From Reyranella sp. CPCC 100927 (GTDB lineage Bacteria > Pseudomonadota > Alphaproteobacteria > Reyranellales > Reyranellaceae), in assembly GCF_007859315.1 (NCBI RefSeq), contig NZ_VOHA01000003.1:310001-374000 (forward strand): 64,000 nt of DNA, read 5' to 3'. The position numbers and the translations under genes were made by a program. This document shows positions 7,448 to 16,911 of the stretch, piece by piece. The notes under the pieces were generated by a model, which saw nothing but the letters and a program-made list of their open reading frames with translations, was not told the DNA's origin and did no database searches. Position 1 is the first letter of the stretch, and each line of letters opens with the position of its first letter.

Positions 7448-7717
7448 TTCCACGCTACTTCCCTGGCCACGACCTGCGCGGCGTGCTCCTCGCGAGCTTC
7501 CGTTTCGATGGATCCATCCGTTGTAGGCCGCAGGCAGATCAATCTGTCCGGTCCCAGCGGGTGAGCAACGAGGGATGCGCCCCAAGGCAGCGCTTGTGTG
7601 CCGATCCTTGCAGAGATATCGCCGCCGTAATTGCATCATTCTTGCAAACGCTTTCACCTGGCATGGCGAATGGGGAGTGGTAGGGTCGCGCCTCACCGAG
7701 ATCACAATGAGGGTGGC

Positions 7718-8899
7718 GTGACCGAGGCAGCGAAGAGCAGTCGGCGGGCTGTCATGATGGGCCTGAGCAGCCTTGGCGCGGCAAGCCTTGTGGGTTGCAG
7801 CGCGACGGGCACATCGTCCATTCCACCGCTGGCGCCACTGCGCATGCAGGCCGAGCGCATCACACGCATTACTGTCTGCCTGCGGCCCTTCCGCGCCGCC
7901 GGGCCGCGTCTGGATGTCGAAACGGTGGCGAACAAGCGGGTGGTCCACAACTATGGCCACGGCGGCAGCGGCTGGTCGCTCGCCTGGGGCTCCAGCACCA
8001 TCGCGGCACGCCGCGCGCTGGAAGGCGGGACGCGAAACATCGCGGTCATCGGCTGCGGCGCCCTGGGCCTGACGTCAGCGCTCCTGCTGCGGCGTGCCGG
8101 TGCGCGCGTGACGATCTACACCCAGGAGCGCACGCCGCAGACGCGCTCGGCGCGCGCGACCGGCACCTGGTCGCCCGACTCGCGCATCGCCGCCGCCGAC
8201 AAGGTGGCGCCGGATTTTCCGGCGCTGTGGGAGGAGATGGCGCGGACGTCCTACGGCATCTATCAGACCTATGTCGGCCTGCCGGGCGAACCGGTGTCGT
8301 GGAGCGATCGCTTCGTCCTGCTGGACAACGCGCCGGCGCCGGTGGAGCCGTCGACGCCACAGGCGGAAGCGGTCCATTTCGCCGGCTACGGGGGTCGTCT
8401 GCTCGACATGGTGCCGCGCTATCGCGAACTGTCCGCCGCCGAGAATCCGTTTCCGGTGGCGCGTGTGCGCCATGGCACCTCCATGCAGTTCAACGTCGCG
8501 GCGCTGGCGCACCAGCTGACCACCGATTTCCTGCTCGAAGGCGGTCGGATCGAGACCATGACCTTTCACACGCCGGCCGATCTCGGGCGGTTGCGCGAAC
8601 CGGTGGTGGTGAATTGCACCGGTTACGGTGCACGGGCGCTGTGGAAGGACGAGACGATCACGCCGGTGCGCGGCCAGATCACGTGGCTCGCGCCGCAGCC
8701 CGAGGTGCGCTACGGCCTCTACTATCACCACGTCTCGGTACTGCCCCGACCGGACGGCATTGTCGTTCAGCAGACCGGCGGCAGCGAGATGTTCGGTTAC
8801 GGCATCGCCGACGAGACACCCGACCGTCGCGAAGCCGAAACGGCGATCGCGACGATTGCCGAACTCTACGCCCGTATGCCGGGGCGTACGCTGCGATAG
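7718..8899 (+). CDS. Tat-exported lipoprotein FAD oxidoreductase, D-amino-acid-oxidase-like, permuted order
   Basis: A 393-residue flavoprotein. The N-terminus has a twin-arginine signal (SSRRAVMMGL) ending in a lipobox (SLVGC, Cys27). Unusually, the segment that normally ends D-amino-acid oxidases comes first: CLRPFRAAGPRLDVE (from ~54, with the substrate-carboxylate Arg) and VVHNYGHGGSGWSLAWG (75-91). The FAD GxGxxG motif IGCGALG follows only at ~111-117. The protein then ends just before where the RPFR segment would normally occur. This reads as a circular permutation. The GTG start is supported by GAGGG. It presumably oxidises an amine or amino acid in the periplasm. Confidence 0.8.
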   Translation: MTEAAKSSRRAVMMGLSSLGAASLVGCSATGTSSIPPLAPLRMQAERITRITVCLRPFRAAGPRLDVETVANKRVVHNYGHGGSGWSLAWGSSTIAARRALEGGTRNIAVIGCGALGLTSALLLRRAGARVTIYTQERTPQTRSARATGTWSPDSRIAAADKVAPDFPALWEEMARTSYGIYQTYVGLPGEPVSWSDRFVLLDNAPAPVEPSTPQAEAVHFAGYGGRLLDMVPRYRELSAAENPFPVARVRHGTSMQFNVAALAHQLTTDFLLEGGRIETMTFHTPADLGRLREPVVVNCTGYGARALWKDETITPVRGQITWLAPQPEVRYGLYYHHVSVLPRPDGIVVQQTGGSEMFGYGIADETPDRREAETAIATIAELYARMPGRTLR

Positions 8900-8905
8900 C
8901 TTCGA

Positions 8906-8931
8906 CCTGGGAGCGCGGGCCTCTGGCCCGC
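8906..8931. repeat. Family A repeat fragment
   Basis: CCTGGGAGCGCGGGC is identical to the start of the family A arm, followed by a short mirrored GGCCCGC. The second arm is missing. It lies just after the permuted oxidase gene. Confidence 0.55.
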
Positions 8932-8974
8932 CTCGGCGCGAAGCGCCGACCTCTGCATTAGCCCTCCGCTTGCA

Positions 8975-9265
8975 CTACAGCTTGACCAATTCGACCGCCT
9001 CACTTCTTTCGGTTTGCCATGCGGACACGAACTCGAAGACCTGCTGTACCGTTTCGTCGGAGTGGAAGCTCGTCATGATGAAACGGCTCTCGTCGCTGCC
9101 GTCTCCCACGACGAGTTCGTCAATCAGATCATGTATCTCGCTGCAGCCATCGCCAACGACCGCGATCAAACCCACCTTGTCGCGAATGCATGCTTCCACG
9201 AAAGATACCAACAAGGCAGGGTCAGAGAGGGGCAGTTGCAGTACGATCCTCGGTGCGTAGCTCAT
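8975..9265 (-). CDS. Small conserved-looking hypothetical protein
   Basis: A 96-residue acidic cytoplasmic protein starting MSYAPRIVLQLPLSDP and containing VGLIAVVGDGCSEIHDLIDELVVGDGSD. The alternating beta/alpha pattern suggests a small globular domain; I cannot assign a function. The ATG at 9265 follows GGGAAGG; the frame is open upstream but lacks such a site. It is divergent from the next small gene across 233 bp with no recognised feature. Confidence 0.6.
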   Translation of the reverse strand: MSYAPRIVLQLPLSDPALLVSFVEACIRDKVGLIAVVGDGCSEIHDLIDELVVGDGSDESRFIMTSFHSDETVQQVFEFVSAWQTERSEAVELVKL

Positions 9266-9498
9266 AACGCCTTCCCACGACTTCTCGCTGCTGTTGGGTG
9301 TCGGGTCCTCTCCTACAACTCTACCTGCGGGACAAAAAACGATTTCGTTTCGATTGTGCGTAGCGCCCAAGCGGCGCCTCGCCTGGAGTGTGCTGCAGGA
9401 GTGATGCACTTCCGGTATTCTTTACAGCTTGCGAAGATTCTCGACGTCGGCGGTACTGGGTCTCGCGCGATGTCGCCACCACGTGAGGTAGGATCCGC

Positions 9499-9819
9499 AT
9501 GGCCACAAACACATTAACCGAACATCAGATAGAAGTCGTTCGCAACTGCCTGGTTGCTGCTATCGAAGGTCCGTTTTTCGAGGATTGGGAGTTCCATACG
9601 CTGATCGGCATCGATCGTTTGGAGTTGAAGGAAATTCTAGAAAAGTGGCCAGCAACTGACTCCCGTGATGAGAATGCCGCCCGCAACGTCATGGGGAACC
9701 TTCTTGGGTATCCTCACGGTCAGGATGGAGCGCTCCTGCGCTATGTGTCCGGTGGACGAACGGAAATCGAGTCTGTCTTTGAGACGTGGTCGCACACGCA
9801 GGACTCAAGAGCCCTATGA
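9499..9819 (+). CDS. Small hypothetical protein
   Basis: A 106-residue cytoplasmic protein (LTEHQIEVVRNCLVAAIEGPFF, then DWEFHTLIGIDRLELKEIL) that looks mainly helical. AGGTAGGA precedes the ATG. Base composition is less GC-rich than the neighbours, suggesting recent acquisition. The function is unknown; orphan immunity-type genes can look like this, but nothing confirms it. Confidence 0.6.
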   Translation: MATNTLTEHQIEVVRNCLVAAIEGPFFEDWEFHTLIGIDRLELKEILEKWPATDSRDENAARNVMGNLLGYPHGQDGALLRYVSGGRTEIESVFETWSHTQDSRAL

Positions 9820-10147
9820 CTGGGTTTTAAGGTTCAAGAGACAGTTTCAAAAATGACCGCATAACTCACGGCCGCATTCATTCAAGCACAAAGTTGCCAT
9901 TTTGTTCTTGATCTCTGTCTGAGAATTTAGTATGACATAGACGGGGAGTTGCGCCTGTCGTCGGGGTTCGAGCTATGGAAGGACTTTCTGGCCGTAACTG
10001 GCCACTATCTGCCGCGCACCTGGCCGTGACAGGCGGGTCGGATACTGCCTTGAAACTATGCGCAAAAGCGACTTTCTGGCCGTATCTGCCCATTCTGCCG
10101 CCCGTCCGATCAATCGCTCCGCATCAGTACCAACACAAGGACAGTCG
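9820..10147. other. Gene-free stretch with imperfect direct repeat
   Basis: 328 bp of relatively AT-rich sequence with no supported gene. It contains an imperfect ~33-nt direct repeat: GACTTTCTGGCCGTA at 9982 and again at 10070, each followed by a similar CATTCTGCCGC-like end. The second copy overlaps a possible upstream ATG (10058) of the CoA-transferase frame. Confidence 0.5.
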
Positions 10148-11344
10148 ATGACGCTCAGTCCGTTGCCGCTGAGCGGCGTTCGCGTGGTGGAGTTTTCGCA
10201 TACGGTGATGGGGCCGACGTGCGGGATGGTGCTGGCCGATCTCGGTGCCGACGTCGTCAAGGTCGAGCCGGTCGACGGTGATCGCACGCGCCGTCTGAAG
10301 GGCTTCGGTGTCGGCTTCTTCGGATTCCTGAACCGCAACAAGCGCGCCATCGCCGTCGATGTCGCGACAGCGGACGGCCGTGCCGCGGTGGACGAGCTGG
10401 TGCGTCGCGCCGACGTGCTGATCGAGAATTTCGCGCCCGGCACCATGACCAAGCGCGGTTATGGACTGCAGCGCTGCGCCGAACTCAATCCGCGACTGAT
10501 CTACTGCGCCTTGAAGGGCTTTCTCGCCGGTCCGTACGAACACCGCGCGGCGCTCGACGAGGTGGTGCAGATGATGGGCGGGCTTGCCTACATGACCGGG
10601 CCGACCGGCAAGCCGTTGCGCGCCGGCGCCTCGGTCATCGACATCATGGGCGGCACCTACGGCGCCCTGGGCGTGCTTCTGAAGCTGCGCGAGCGTGACC
10701 GCACCGGCCGGGGCGGCCATGTCGAAAGCGCACTCTTCGAGTCCGTGGTGCTGCTGATGGGAACGCACCTCGCGGCCTCGGCGGTCATGCAGCGACCGGT
10801 ACCGCCCATGCCCGAGCGCATTTCGTCGTGGGCGATCTACGAGCCGATGGATACCGCCGACGGGGCGCAGATCTTCATCGGCGTCACCAGCGACGGCCAG
10901 TGGCGCCGCTTCATCGACGTGTTCGGTCTTGCGGACCTGAAGGACGATGCGCGCCTGGCCACCAACAACGACCGCATCGCCGCGCGGCCCTGGCTGCTGC
11001 CCATCCTGCGCCAGACGATGGCGGCGCGGCCGATCGCCGAGATCGAACGGCTGGCCGAGCAGGCCGACATCTCCTACGCGCGGGTGGCGCGACCGGAAGA
11101 CCTGCTGGACGATCCGCATCTGGCTGCCAGTGGCCAACTCGCGCCCACGCTGTTGCCGGGCGATGTCGTCGCGCGCCTGCCGCTGCTGCCCCTGCGACTG
11201 GATGGCCGGGTCTTGGGCAAGGACCGTGATCCGCCGTCGATCGTGGGCCAGCACACGCGCGAAGTGCTGCATGAACTGGGGTATGCTGACCCCGACATCA
11301 CCCGGCTCGCCGCCGCGGGCACGATCGCGACCGGCGACGCCTGA
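10148..11344 (+). CDS. CaiB/BaiF-type (class III) CoA-transferase
   Basis: Moves CoA between carboxylic acids through an aspartyl-CoA thioester. The family start GVRVVEFSHTVMGPTCGMVLADLGADVVKVE is unmistakable. The likely catalytic Asp is Asp137 in ALDEVVQMMGG, and the C-terminal half has the usual linker and small domain. I chose the ATG at 10148 (398 aa) because AAGGA precedes it and the family begins here; an upstream ATG at 10058 adds 30 residues overlapping a repeat. The next gene follows within 14 bp and may be co-transcribed. Substrates unknown. Confidence 0.92.
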   Translation: MTLSPLPLSGVRVVEFSHTVMGPTCGMVLADLGADVVKVEPVDGDRTRRLKGFGVGFFGFLNRNKRAIAVDVATADGRAAVDELVRRADVLIENFAPGTMTKRGYGLQRCAELNPRLIYCALKGFLAGPYEHRAALDEVVQMMGGLAYMTGPTGKPLRAGASVIDIMGGTYGALGVLLKLRERDRTGRGGHVESALFESVVLLMGTHLAASAVMQRPVPPMPERISSWAIYEPMDTADGAQIFIGVTSDGQWRRFIDVFGLADLKDDARLATNNDRIAARPWLLPILRQTMAARPIAEIERLAEQADISYARVARPEDLLDDPHLAASGQLAPTLLPGDVVARLPLLPLRLDGRVLGKDRDPPSIVGQHTREVLHELGYADPDITRLAAAGTIATGDA

Positions 11345-11357
11345 TCGGAGGTTCACC

Positions 11358-11765
11358 GTGCTCGACCACATGACTCTGCGTGTTTCAGACTACGCCCGAT
11401 CGAAGGCGTTCTATGTGACGGCTTTGGCGCCACTGTCCTACAGCCTGATGGTCGACTTCGAGCACGAGGGCGCCAAGATCGCGGGCTTCGGCTGGACCCG
11501 GCCGGACGGCAGCCGGAAGGTCGACTGGTGGATCGTGCAGCCGCCGGCGGGCACCGGCGCGGTGTCGGGGCCGACGCATTTGGCGCTGCTTGCCAAGGAC
11601 CGCGGCACGGTGGACGCCTTCCATCGGGCGGGGCTCGCGGCCGGCGGCAAGGACAATGGCGGCCCGGGCGTTCGGCCGCACTATCATGCCGACTATTACG
11701 GCGCGTTTGTCCTGGACCCCGACGGAAACAACGTCGAGGCCGTATGCCACACGCCCGCCACATAG
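11358..11765 (+). CDS. VOC-family (glyoxalase/dioxygenase fold) protein
   Basis: A 135-residue single vicinal-oxygen-chelate module: LDHMTLRVSDYARSKAFYV at the N-terminus supplies the first metal-ligand His, THLALLAK the second region, and FVLDPDGNNVEAVCH the usual C-terminal Glu motif. The GTG start has GGAGG six nt upstream. It lies directly behind the CoA-transferase, so a shared pathway is possible. The reaction cannot be assigned. Confidence 0.85.
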   Translation: MLDHMTLRVSDYARSKAFYVTALAPLSYSLMVDFEHEGAKIAGFGWTRPDGSRKVDWWIVQPPAGTGAVSGPTHLALLAKDRGTVDAFHRAGLAAGGKDNGGPGVRPHYHADYYGAFVLDPDGNNVEAVCHTPAT

Positions 11766-11788
11766 GACGAGCATGAGGAAGCAATCAC

Positions 11789-12067
11789 TTGGCTGAGGTG
11801 ACATCCATGGGTCCGGAAGACCTGGCAGCGATCGAGCAAGCGAAGGCTCAGGCCGTCGCGCAGCAGCAGGCGGCCAGGCCGGCCGACTCGGGCTCTCCCG
11901 TCGATGCCATCGATGCCGGCATGTTGGTTGTCGAAGCGGCAACCACGGACGGTGCCGGCGATGTGGTGAGCGGTGCGCTCAATGCGGTCGGCAGCGCGGC
12001 GGAAGCCGTCGTTGACGCCGTCGGCAGCGTCGCGGAAGGCATCGGCTCGGTCCTCGACGGCCTGTAA
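11789..12067 (+). CDS. Small Ala/Val/Gly-rich hypothetical protein
   Basis: A 92-residue acidic protein with a charged, glutamine-rich N-terminal helix (AIEQAKAQAVAQQQAARP) and a C-terminal stretch of repeated small and aliphatic residues (AAEAVVDAVGSVAEGIGSVL). The TTG at 11789 with GAGGAAG upstream is preferred; an ATG at 11807 is the alternative. No known family recognised. Codon use looks coding. Confidence 0.5.
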   Translation: MAEVTSMGPEDLAAIEQAKAQAVAQQQAARPADSGSPVDAIDAGMLVVEAATTDGAGDVVSGALNAVGSAAEAVVDAVGSVAEGIGSVLDGL

Positions 12068-12069
12068 TA

Positions 12070-12200
12070 TATGCCCCTCCCCACGTAGTGGGGAGGTGCC
12101 CCGAAGGGGCGGAGGGGACCCGCACGTGGTCCTGGTAACTGAGACCGCGAGGGGGCCCCTCCGGCCTTCGGCCACCTCCCCCAACTACGTTGGGAGAGAA
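12070..12200. repeat. Inverted-repeat element, family C
   Basis: Two imperfect mirrored arms (about 12073-12115 and 12157-12200) share CTCCCCACGTAGT / ACTACGTTGGGAG and CCGAAGGGGCGGAGGGG / CCCCTCCGGCCTTCGG. It fills the whole gap between two convergent genes and could fold into a long hairpin acting as a bidirectional terminator. Confidence 0.65.
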
Positions 12201-12202
12201 AA

Positions 12203-13750
12203 CTACACGCTCGCCACTGCCTGCAGTTTCGGCGAGCGCTCCGGCGGCAGCCGGGCGTAGAGATCGGCGATCAGATCGGCCTTGCGCGACTGCCAGGCCG
12301 CGTCATGCCAGAGGTTGCGGCGCTGCAGCGGGTCGTTGCGGCAGTCGTAGAGTTCTCCCACCGAACCGTCGCCGTCATAGAGCGTGCTCTTTTCGTAGAC
12401 CGTGCACACCAGCCCGTCGCGGTAGATCGTGCGCAGGTGCATGGTGATGCCTTTGAAGGCGGAATCCCATTCCGTGATGACGCATTCGCGGCGCTGCGCA
12501 TCAGCCTCGCTGCCGCTCACGGGCAACGCGCGGCTTTGCATCCAGTCCGGCCGCTCGACGCCGGCGATGGCGCAGAAGGTCGGCGCCAGGTCGATCTGAC
12601 CCACGGGATGGTCGACGGTCGCGGGCGCGACGTTGGCGCTGCGGGCCGGCTTCCAGATGAAGGGCAGGCGCATCAGCGAGTCGACGTGGTAGGGCCCCTT
12701 GAACAGCAGTCCGTAGTCGCCCTGCAGTTCGCCATGGTCCGTAGTGAAGATTACATCGGTATCGTCACCCCAGCCGCGCTGCGCCACGGCATCCCACACG
12801 CGGCCGCAGGCTTCGTCGATCAGCTCGTTCTCGACATGGGTGAGGGCATTGATCTCGCGCAGCTGGTCGGCGGTAACGGTGCTGGGCACGAAATCGGGCG
12901 GCGCCTCGAAGTTGCTGACCAGGCGGCCCTCGTACCAGTCGAGCCAGTGGCGCGGCTTGTCCTTCAGCAGCGCCACGGCATCGGCGCGGGTCGCCGGCCA
13001 GTTGGCCGGCAGCTTTTCATCCTGCCAGCGATGGCGATGGATCTCTGATTGCGGCGGGTCCCACGGATGATGCGGATCGGGAAAGCTCACCCAGCAGAAC
13101 CAGTCGGCGTCGGCCGGCAGCGATCGCAGCCAGGCGATGGCGCGCTCGGCGACCCAGTCGGTGTGATAGAGATCGCGCGTGATCGCGTTGTGCTGGACCT
13201 GGACGGCGCCGGTATCACCGCCGCCGGCAGCGTTCTGCTCGAAGCTGGGCAGCTTGAGCAAGGGATAGAAGCCGGCAACGGCATCGGGATGCGTCTTGGC
13301 CAGCCACAGCGGGTAATGCAGGAAGCCGCGTCCGGTATGAGCTGCAAGCTCCATGTGCTCGAAGCCGCGATGGGGACCGGTCTCGCCCAGACCGGCCATG
13401 CGGTTCTCGTAGAAGCGACGCTCGATGTCGAGGAACGGTTCGAAATGCGCCTTGCCGAACAGCGCCGTGCGGTAGCCTGCCGCCTCCTGCAGGTAGCGCG
13501 CGACGCTGGGCGCGTCGTCGGGCAGCGGCACGCCGTTCATCCAGACACCGTGCGTGCGCACGTATTGGCCGGTGACCATGGTGGCACGCGCCGGCATGCA
13601 GACCACGCTCTGCGCATGCGCCCGGGTGTAGCGGATGCCCTCGGCGGCCCAGCGATCGACCACCGGCGTGCGCGCCACCCTGCCGCCGTTGCAGCCCAAA
13701 GCGTCGTAGCGCTGCTGATCGGTCGTGATGAACAGGATCTTGCGGCCCAT
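12203..13750 (-). CDS. Type I sulfatase family hydrolase
   Basis: A 515-residue arylsulfatase/alkaline-phosphatase-superfamily enzyme. ILFITTDQQRYDALGC carries the first metal ligand. VVCMPARATMVTG (Cys51) is the CxPxR site where Cys is converted to formylglycine. FTTDHGELQGDYGLLFKGP supplies later metal and substrate residues. There is no signal peptide, so it is probably cytoplasmic. The ATG at 13750 follows GGGGGAAA. The substrate may be a sulfate ester or phosphonate and cannot be fixed here. Confidence 0.9.
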   Translation of the reverse strand: MGRKILFITTDQQRYDALGCNGGRVARTPVVDRWAAEGIRYTRAHAQSVVCMPARATMVTGQYVRTHGVWMNGVPLPDDAPSVARYLQEAAGYRTALFGKAHFEPFLDIERRFYENRMAGLGETGPHRGFEHMELAAHTGRGFLHYPLWLAKTHPDAVAGFYPLLKLPSFEQNAAGGGDTGAVQVQHNAITRDLYHTDWVAERAIAWLRSLPADADWFCWVSFPDPHHPWDPPQSEIHRHRWQDEKLPANWPATRADAVALLKDKPRHWLDWYEGRLVSNFEAPPDFVPSTVTADQLREINALTHVENELIDEACGRVWDAVAQRGWGDDTDVIFTTDHGELQGDYGLLFKGPYHVDSLMRLPFIWKPARSANVAPATVDHPVGQIDLAPTFCAIAGVERPDWMQSRALPVSGSEADAQRRECVITEWDSAFKGITMHLRTIYRDGLVCTVYEKSTLYDGDGSVGELYDCRNDPLQRRNLWHDAAWQSRKADLIADLYARLPPERSPKLQAVASV

Positions 13751-13911
13751 GTCGTTTCCCCCGGTGTTGTTGCACCGCATGATGAGGCATCGAAAGCGCG
13801 CGCACCATGGCGAGCCGTCAACGATTCGAGAGGCCGACCCCTTGACAAGGGGGCAGGTTGCCCGTGTGATCGCCGCCAAGAAAAACCAAGGCTTCATTTC
13901 GGGAGGGTGTG

Positions 13912-15222
13912 ATGTCGCTACGTGCCCTGGCGCGCGCTGCGTGTGGTGTGGTTGCGGCGATCGCGATGACGGCGGCAGCGCCGGCGGTCCATGCGCAGGC
14001 CAAGAAGTTCAAGATCGGCGTCGTCTACGACTATACCGGGCCATTGGCCGGCGGCGGTTCCGACCTGCATGCGCTCGGCGCCAAGATCATGATCGACCAC
14101 TTCATCAAGCAGGGCGGGGTCGAGGGCTACCAGATCGAGGCCGTCTACGCCGACGCCCAGAGCAAGCCCGATGTGGCGATCAACGAGGCAGTGCGCCTGG
14201 CCGAGCAGGAAAAGGTCGACATGCTGCTGGGCTTCTTCTCGTCGGCTCAGTGCGTGCCGGTGGCGGCGCGGGCCGAGCAGCTGAAGAAGTTCATGTGGAT
14301 CACGACCTGCATCTCCTCGGCCGTGCTGGAAAACCGCAATCTGAAATACGTGTTCCGGCCGCAGCCCAGCGGCCGGCAGTTCGGCCTGATGTCGACGGAC
14401 TTCATCGCCCAGAACGCCAAGGCGAAGTTCGGCAAGGAGCCCAAGGACCTGCGCGTCGCCATCATCCATGAGGACGGCTCGTACGGCGTCGACGTCTCGA
14501 AGGGCAATGAGGAAGGCGCCAAGAAGGCCGGCTTCAACGTCGTGCTGAAGGAGGGCTACTCGGCCACGGCACCCGATCTGTCGGCGCTGGTGACCAAGCT
14601 GAAGCGTGCCCGTCCCGACGTACTGTTCCACACCGGCTACAACCCCGACATCACGCTGTTCCTGCGCCAGTCGCGCGAGCAGGGCTTCCGCTTCAGCGCC
14701 CTGGTCGGACACGGCGCCGGCTACGGCGTCTATGCCAAGTTGAAGGAATCGCTGGGCAACGACGTCAACTACGTCTTCAACGTCGATCCGATCTCGATCT
14801 GGCTCACCAAGGAGAACGCGCTGGCGCCGGCGTTGCCGCCGTTCGTCAAGATGATCGGTGACGAGTACGAGAAGGCGAAGCCGGGCACCACCATCAGGTC
14901 GGCCCATGTCGGCATGGCGGCGAGCAACACTTATGTGCTGCTGACCGAGGTGCTGCCCAAGGCAATCAAGAAGTACGGCGGCATCGACGCCGAGGCGCTG
15001 CGCAAGGCGGCACTCGAGGTCGACTTGCCGGAAGGCGGCTCCATGCTCGGCTTCGGCGTGAAGTTCGAAGGCGAGGGCGCGATGGCCGGGCAGAACGCGC
15101 GCGCCTTCCCGGTGATCACGCAGTACGTCGACGACAACGCCTATGTCGTGTGGCCCAAGAGCCTGCAGCTGCGTGAACCCGTCCTGCCGCTGCCGGCATC
15201 GTCACCTTACGCCGCGAAGTAA
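13912..15222 (+). CDS. Branched-chain amino acid-type ABC transporter substrate-binding protein
   Basis: Periplasmic binding protein of the LivK/type I family, 436 residues. The signal peptide ends around AAPAVHAQA; the mature part begins KKFKIGVVYDYTGPLAGGG, the usual LivK opening, followed by two lobes (ADAQSKPDVAINEAVRLAEQ; GAGYGVYAKL). GGGAGGG is upstream. It heads a complete liv set (ATPases, then permeases). These systems often carry aromatic or carboxylic compounds rather than leucine, so the ligand is open. Confidence 0.92.
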   Translation: MSLRALARAACGVVAAIAMTAAAPAVHAQAKKFKIGVVYDYTGPLAGGGSDLHALGAKIMIDHFIKQGGVEGYQIEAVYADAQSKPDVAINEAVRLAEQEKVDMLLGFFSSAQCVPVAARAEQLKKFMWITTCISSAVLENRNLKYVFRPQPSGRQFGLMSTDFIAQNAKAKFGKEPKDLRVAIIHEDGSYGVDVSKGNEEGAKKAGFNVVLKEGYSATAPDLSALVTKLKRARPDVLFHTGYNPDITLFLRQSREQGFRFSALVGHGAGYGVYAKLKESLGNDVNYVFNVDPISIWLTKENALAPALPPFVKMIGDEYEKAKPGTTIRSAHVGMAASNTYVLLTEVLPKAIKKYGGIDAEALRKAALEVDLPEGGSMLGFGVKFEGEGAMAGQNARAFPVITQYVDDNAYVVWPKSLQLREPVLPLPASSPYAAK

Positions 15223-15263
15223 GGGCTTCATGGTGAGCTTGTCTCTGATGATATGAGGCCTGC

Positions 15264-16016
15264 GTGCTGAACGTCGAAGGACTGGTGAAGCGCTTCGGCG
15301 GCTTCACGGCGGTCAACGGTGTCTCCTTCAAGGTCGAGCCGGGCGAGATCCTCGGCTTGATCGGCCCCAACGGCTCAGGCAAGAGCACCATCTTCAACAT
15401 GCTCTCCGGCACGTTGCCGCCGACAGCGGGCTCGATCCGCTTCGAAGGCCGCGAGATCGCCGGGGTATCGCCGCACAGCATCATCAACCGCGGCATCGGG
15501 CGCACGTTCCAGATCCCGCGTCCGTTCCGCCGGCTGTCGATCTTCGAGAACGTGGCCCTGGCCGGCTACTATGGCCAGGGCAGCCACTCGCAGTCGAAGG
15601 CGTTCGCCGCCGCCGAACAGGCGCTGGCGCTGGTCGGGTTGCCCAGCGACCGCGGGGCCACCGTCGACGGCTTGGGTGCCGCCGGCCTCAAGAAGCTGGA
15701 ACTGGCCAAGGCGCTGGCGACCGGACCCAAGCTGCTGCTGGCCGACGAAAGCCTCAGTGGGCTTGATGAGCATGAGATGGATCAGGCGGCCGACATGCTC
15801 GATCGCATCCGCAAGGAACTGGGTATGACGATCATCTGGGTTGAGCACATCATGGGCGTGCTGATGCGGATCGTCGATCGCGTGATGGTGCTCGACCACG
15901 GCGAGAAGATTGCCGAGGGCCTGCCCAGTGCGGTGGCGCACGATCCGCGTGTGGTCGAGGTCTATCTCGGCACCGACTCCGAGGCCGTGCAGGCCATGAC
16001 CGCGGCGCGCGGCTAG
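15264..16016 (+). CDS. livG: ABC transporter ATPase, LivG type
   Basis: A 250-residue ATPase of the Liv importer. Walker A is GPNGSGKST. The NRGIGRTFQIPRPFRRLSIF segment is typical of LivG (Q-loop). The ABC signature region is degenerate (GLGAAGLKKLELAKAL), with Walker B LLLADESLSGLD. The GTG start at 15264 is the first good one. The gene order is binding protein, livG, livF, then livH and livM after a repeat. Confidence 0.9.
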   Translation: MLNVEGLVKRFGGFTAVNGVSFKVEPGEILGLIGPNGSGKSTIFNMLSGTLPPTAGSIRFEGREIAGVSPHSIINRGIGRTFQIPRPFRRLSIFENVALAGYYGQGSHSQSKAFAAAEQALALVGLPSDRGATVDGLGAAGLKKLELAKALATGPKLLLADESLSGLDEHEMDQAADMLDRIRKELGMTIIWVEHIMGVLMRIVDRVMVLDHGEKIAEGLPSAVAHDPRVVEVYLGTDSEAVQAMTAARG

Positions 16017-16028
16017 GCGGGGCGGGCG

Positions 16029-16733
<705 letters not shown>

Positions 16734-16755
16734 GCAGTGGCACGCCACCACAACC

Positions 16756-16872
16756 GTCATCCCGAGCGCCCCTTCGGCAGGCTCAGGAGAGGGATCTCCT
16801 GCGAGTGACGCACCTTGCGCCATTCTCGGAAGATCCCTCTCCTGAGCCTGCCGAAGGGGCGCTCGGGATGAC
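16756..16872. repeat. Perfect 42-bp inverted repeat inside the liv operon, family B
   Basis: Arms 16756-16797 and 16831-16872 are exact reverse complements over 42 bp, separated by 33 nt. The ends read GTCATCCCGAGCG, shared with elements near 53.66 kb and 38.5 kb. It occupies most of the livF-livH gap and would form a very stable RNA hairpin between genes for ATPases and permeases. Confidence 0.9.
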
Positions 16873-16911
16873 GATGGTGGCACGGGACGTTGGTATGAGG
16901 AGCATTGGTTG

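Noticed and set aside
16756-16872. Insertion sequence with 42-bp terminal repeats
   Set aside because: Only 33 nt lie between the arms; there is no transposase or target duplication that I can identify.
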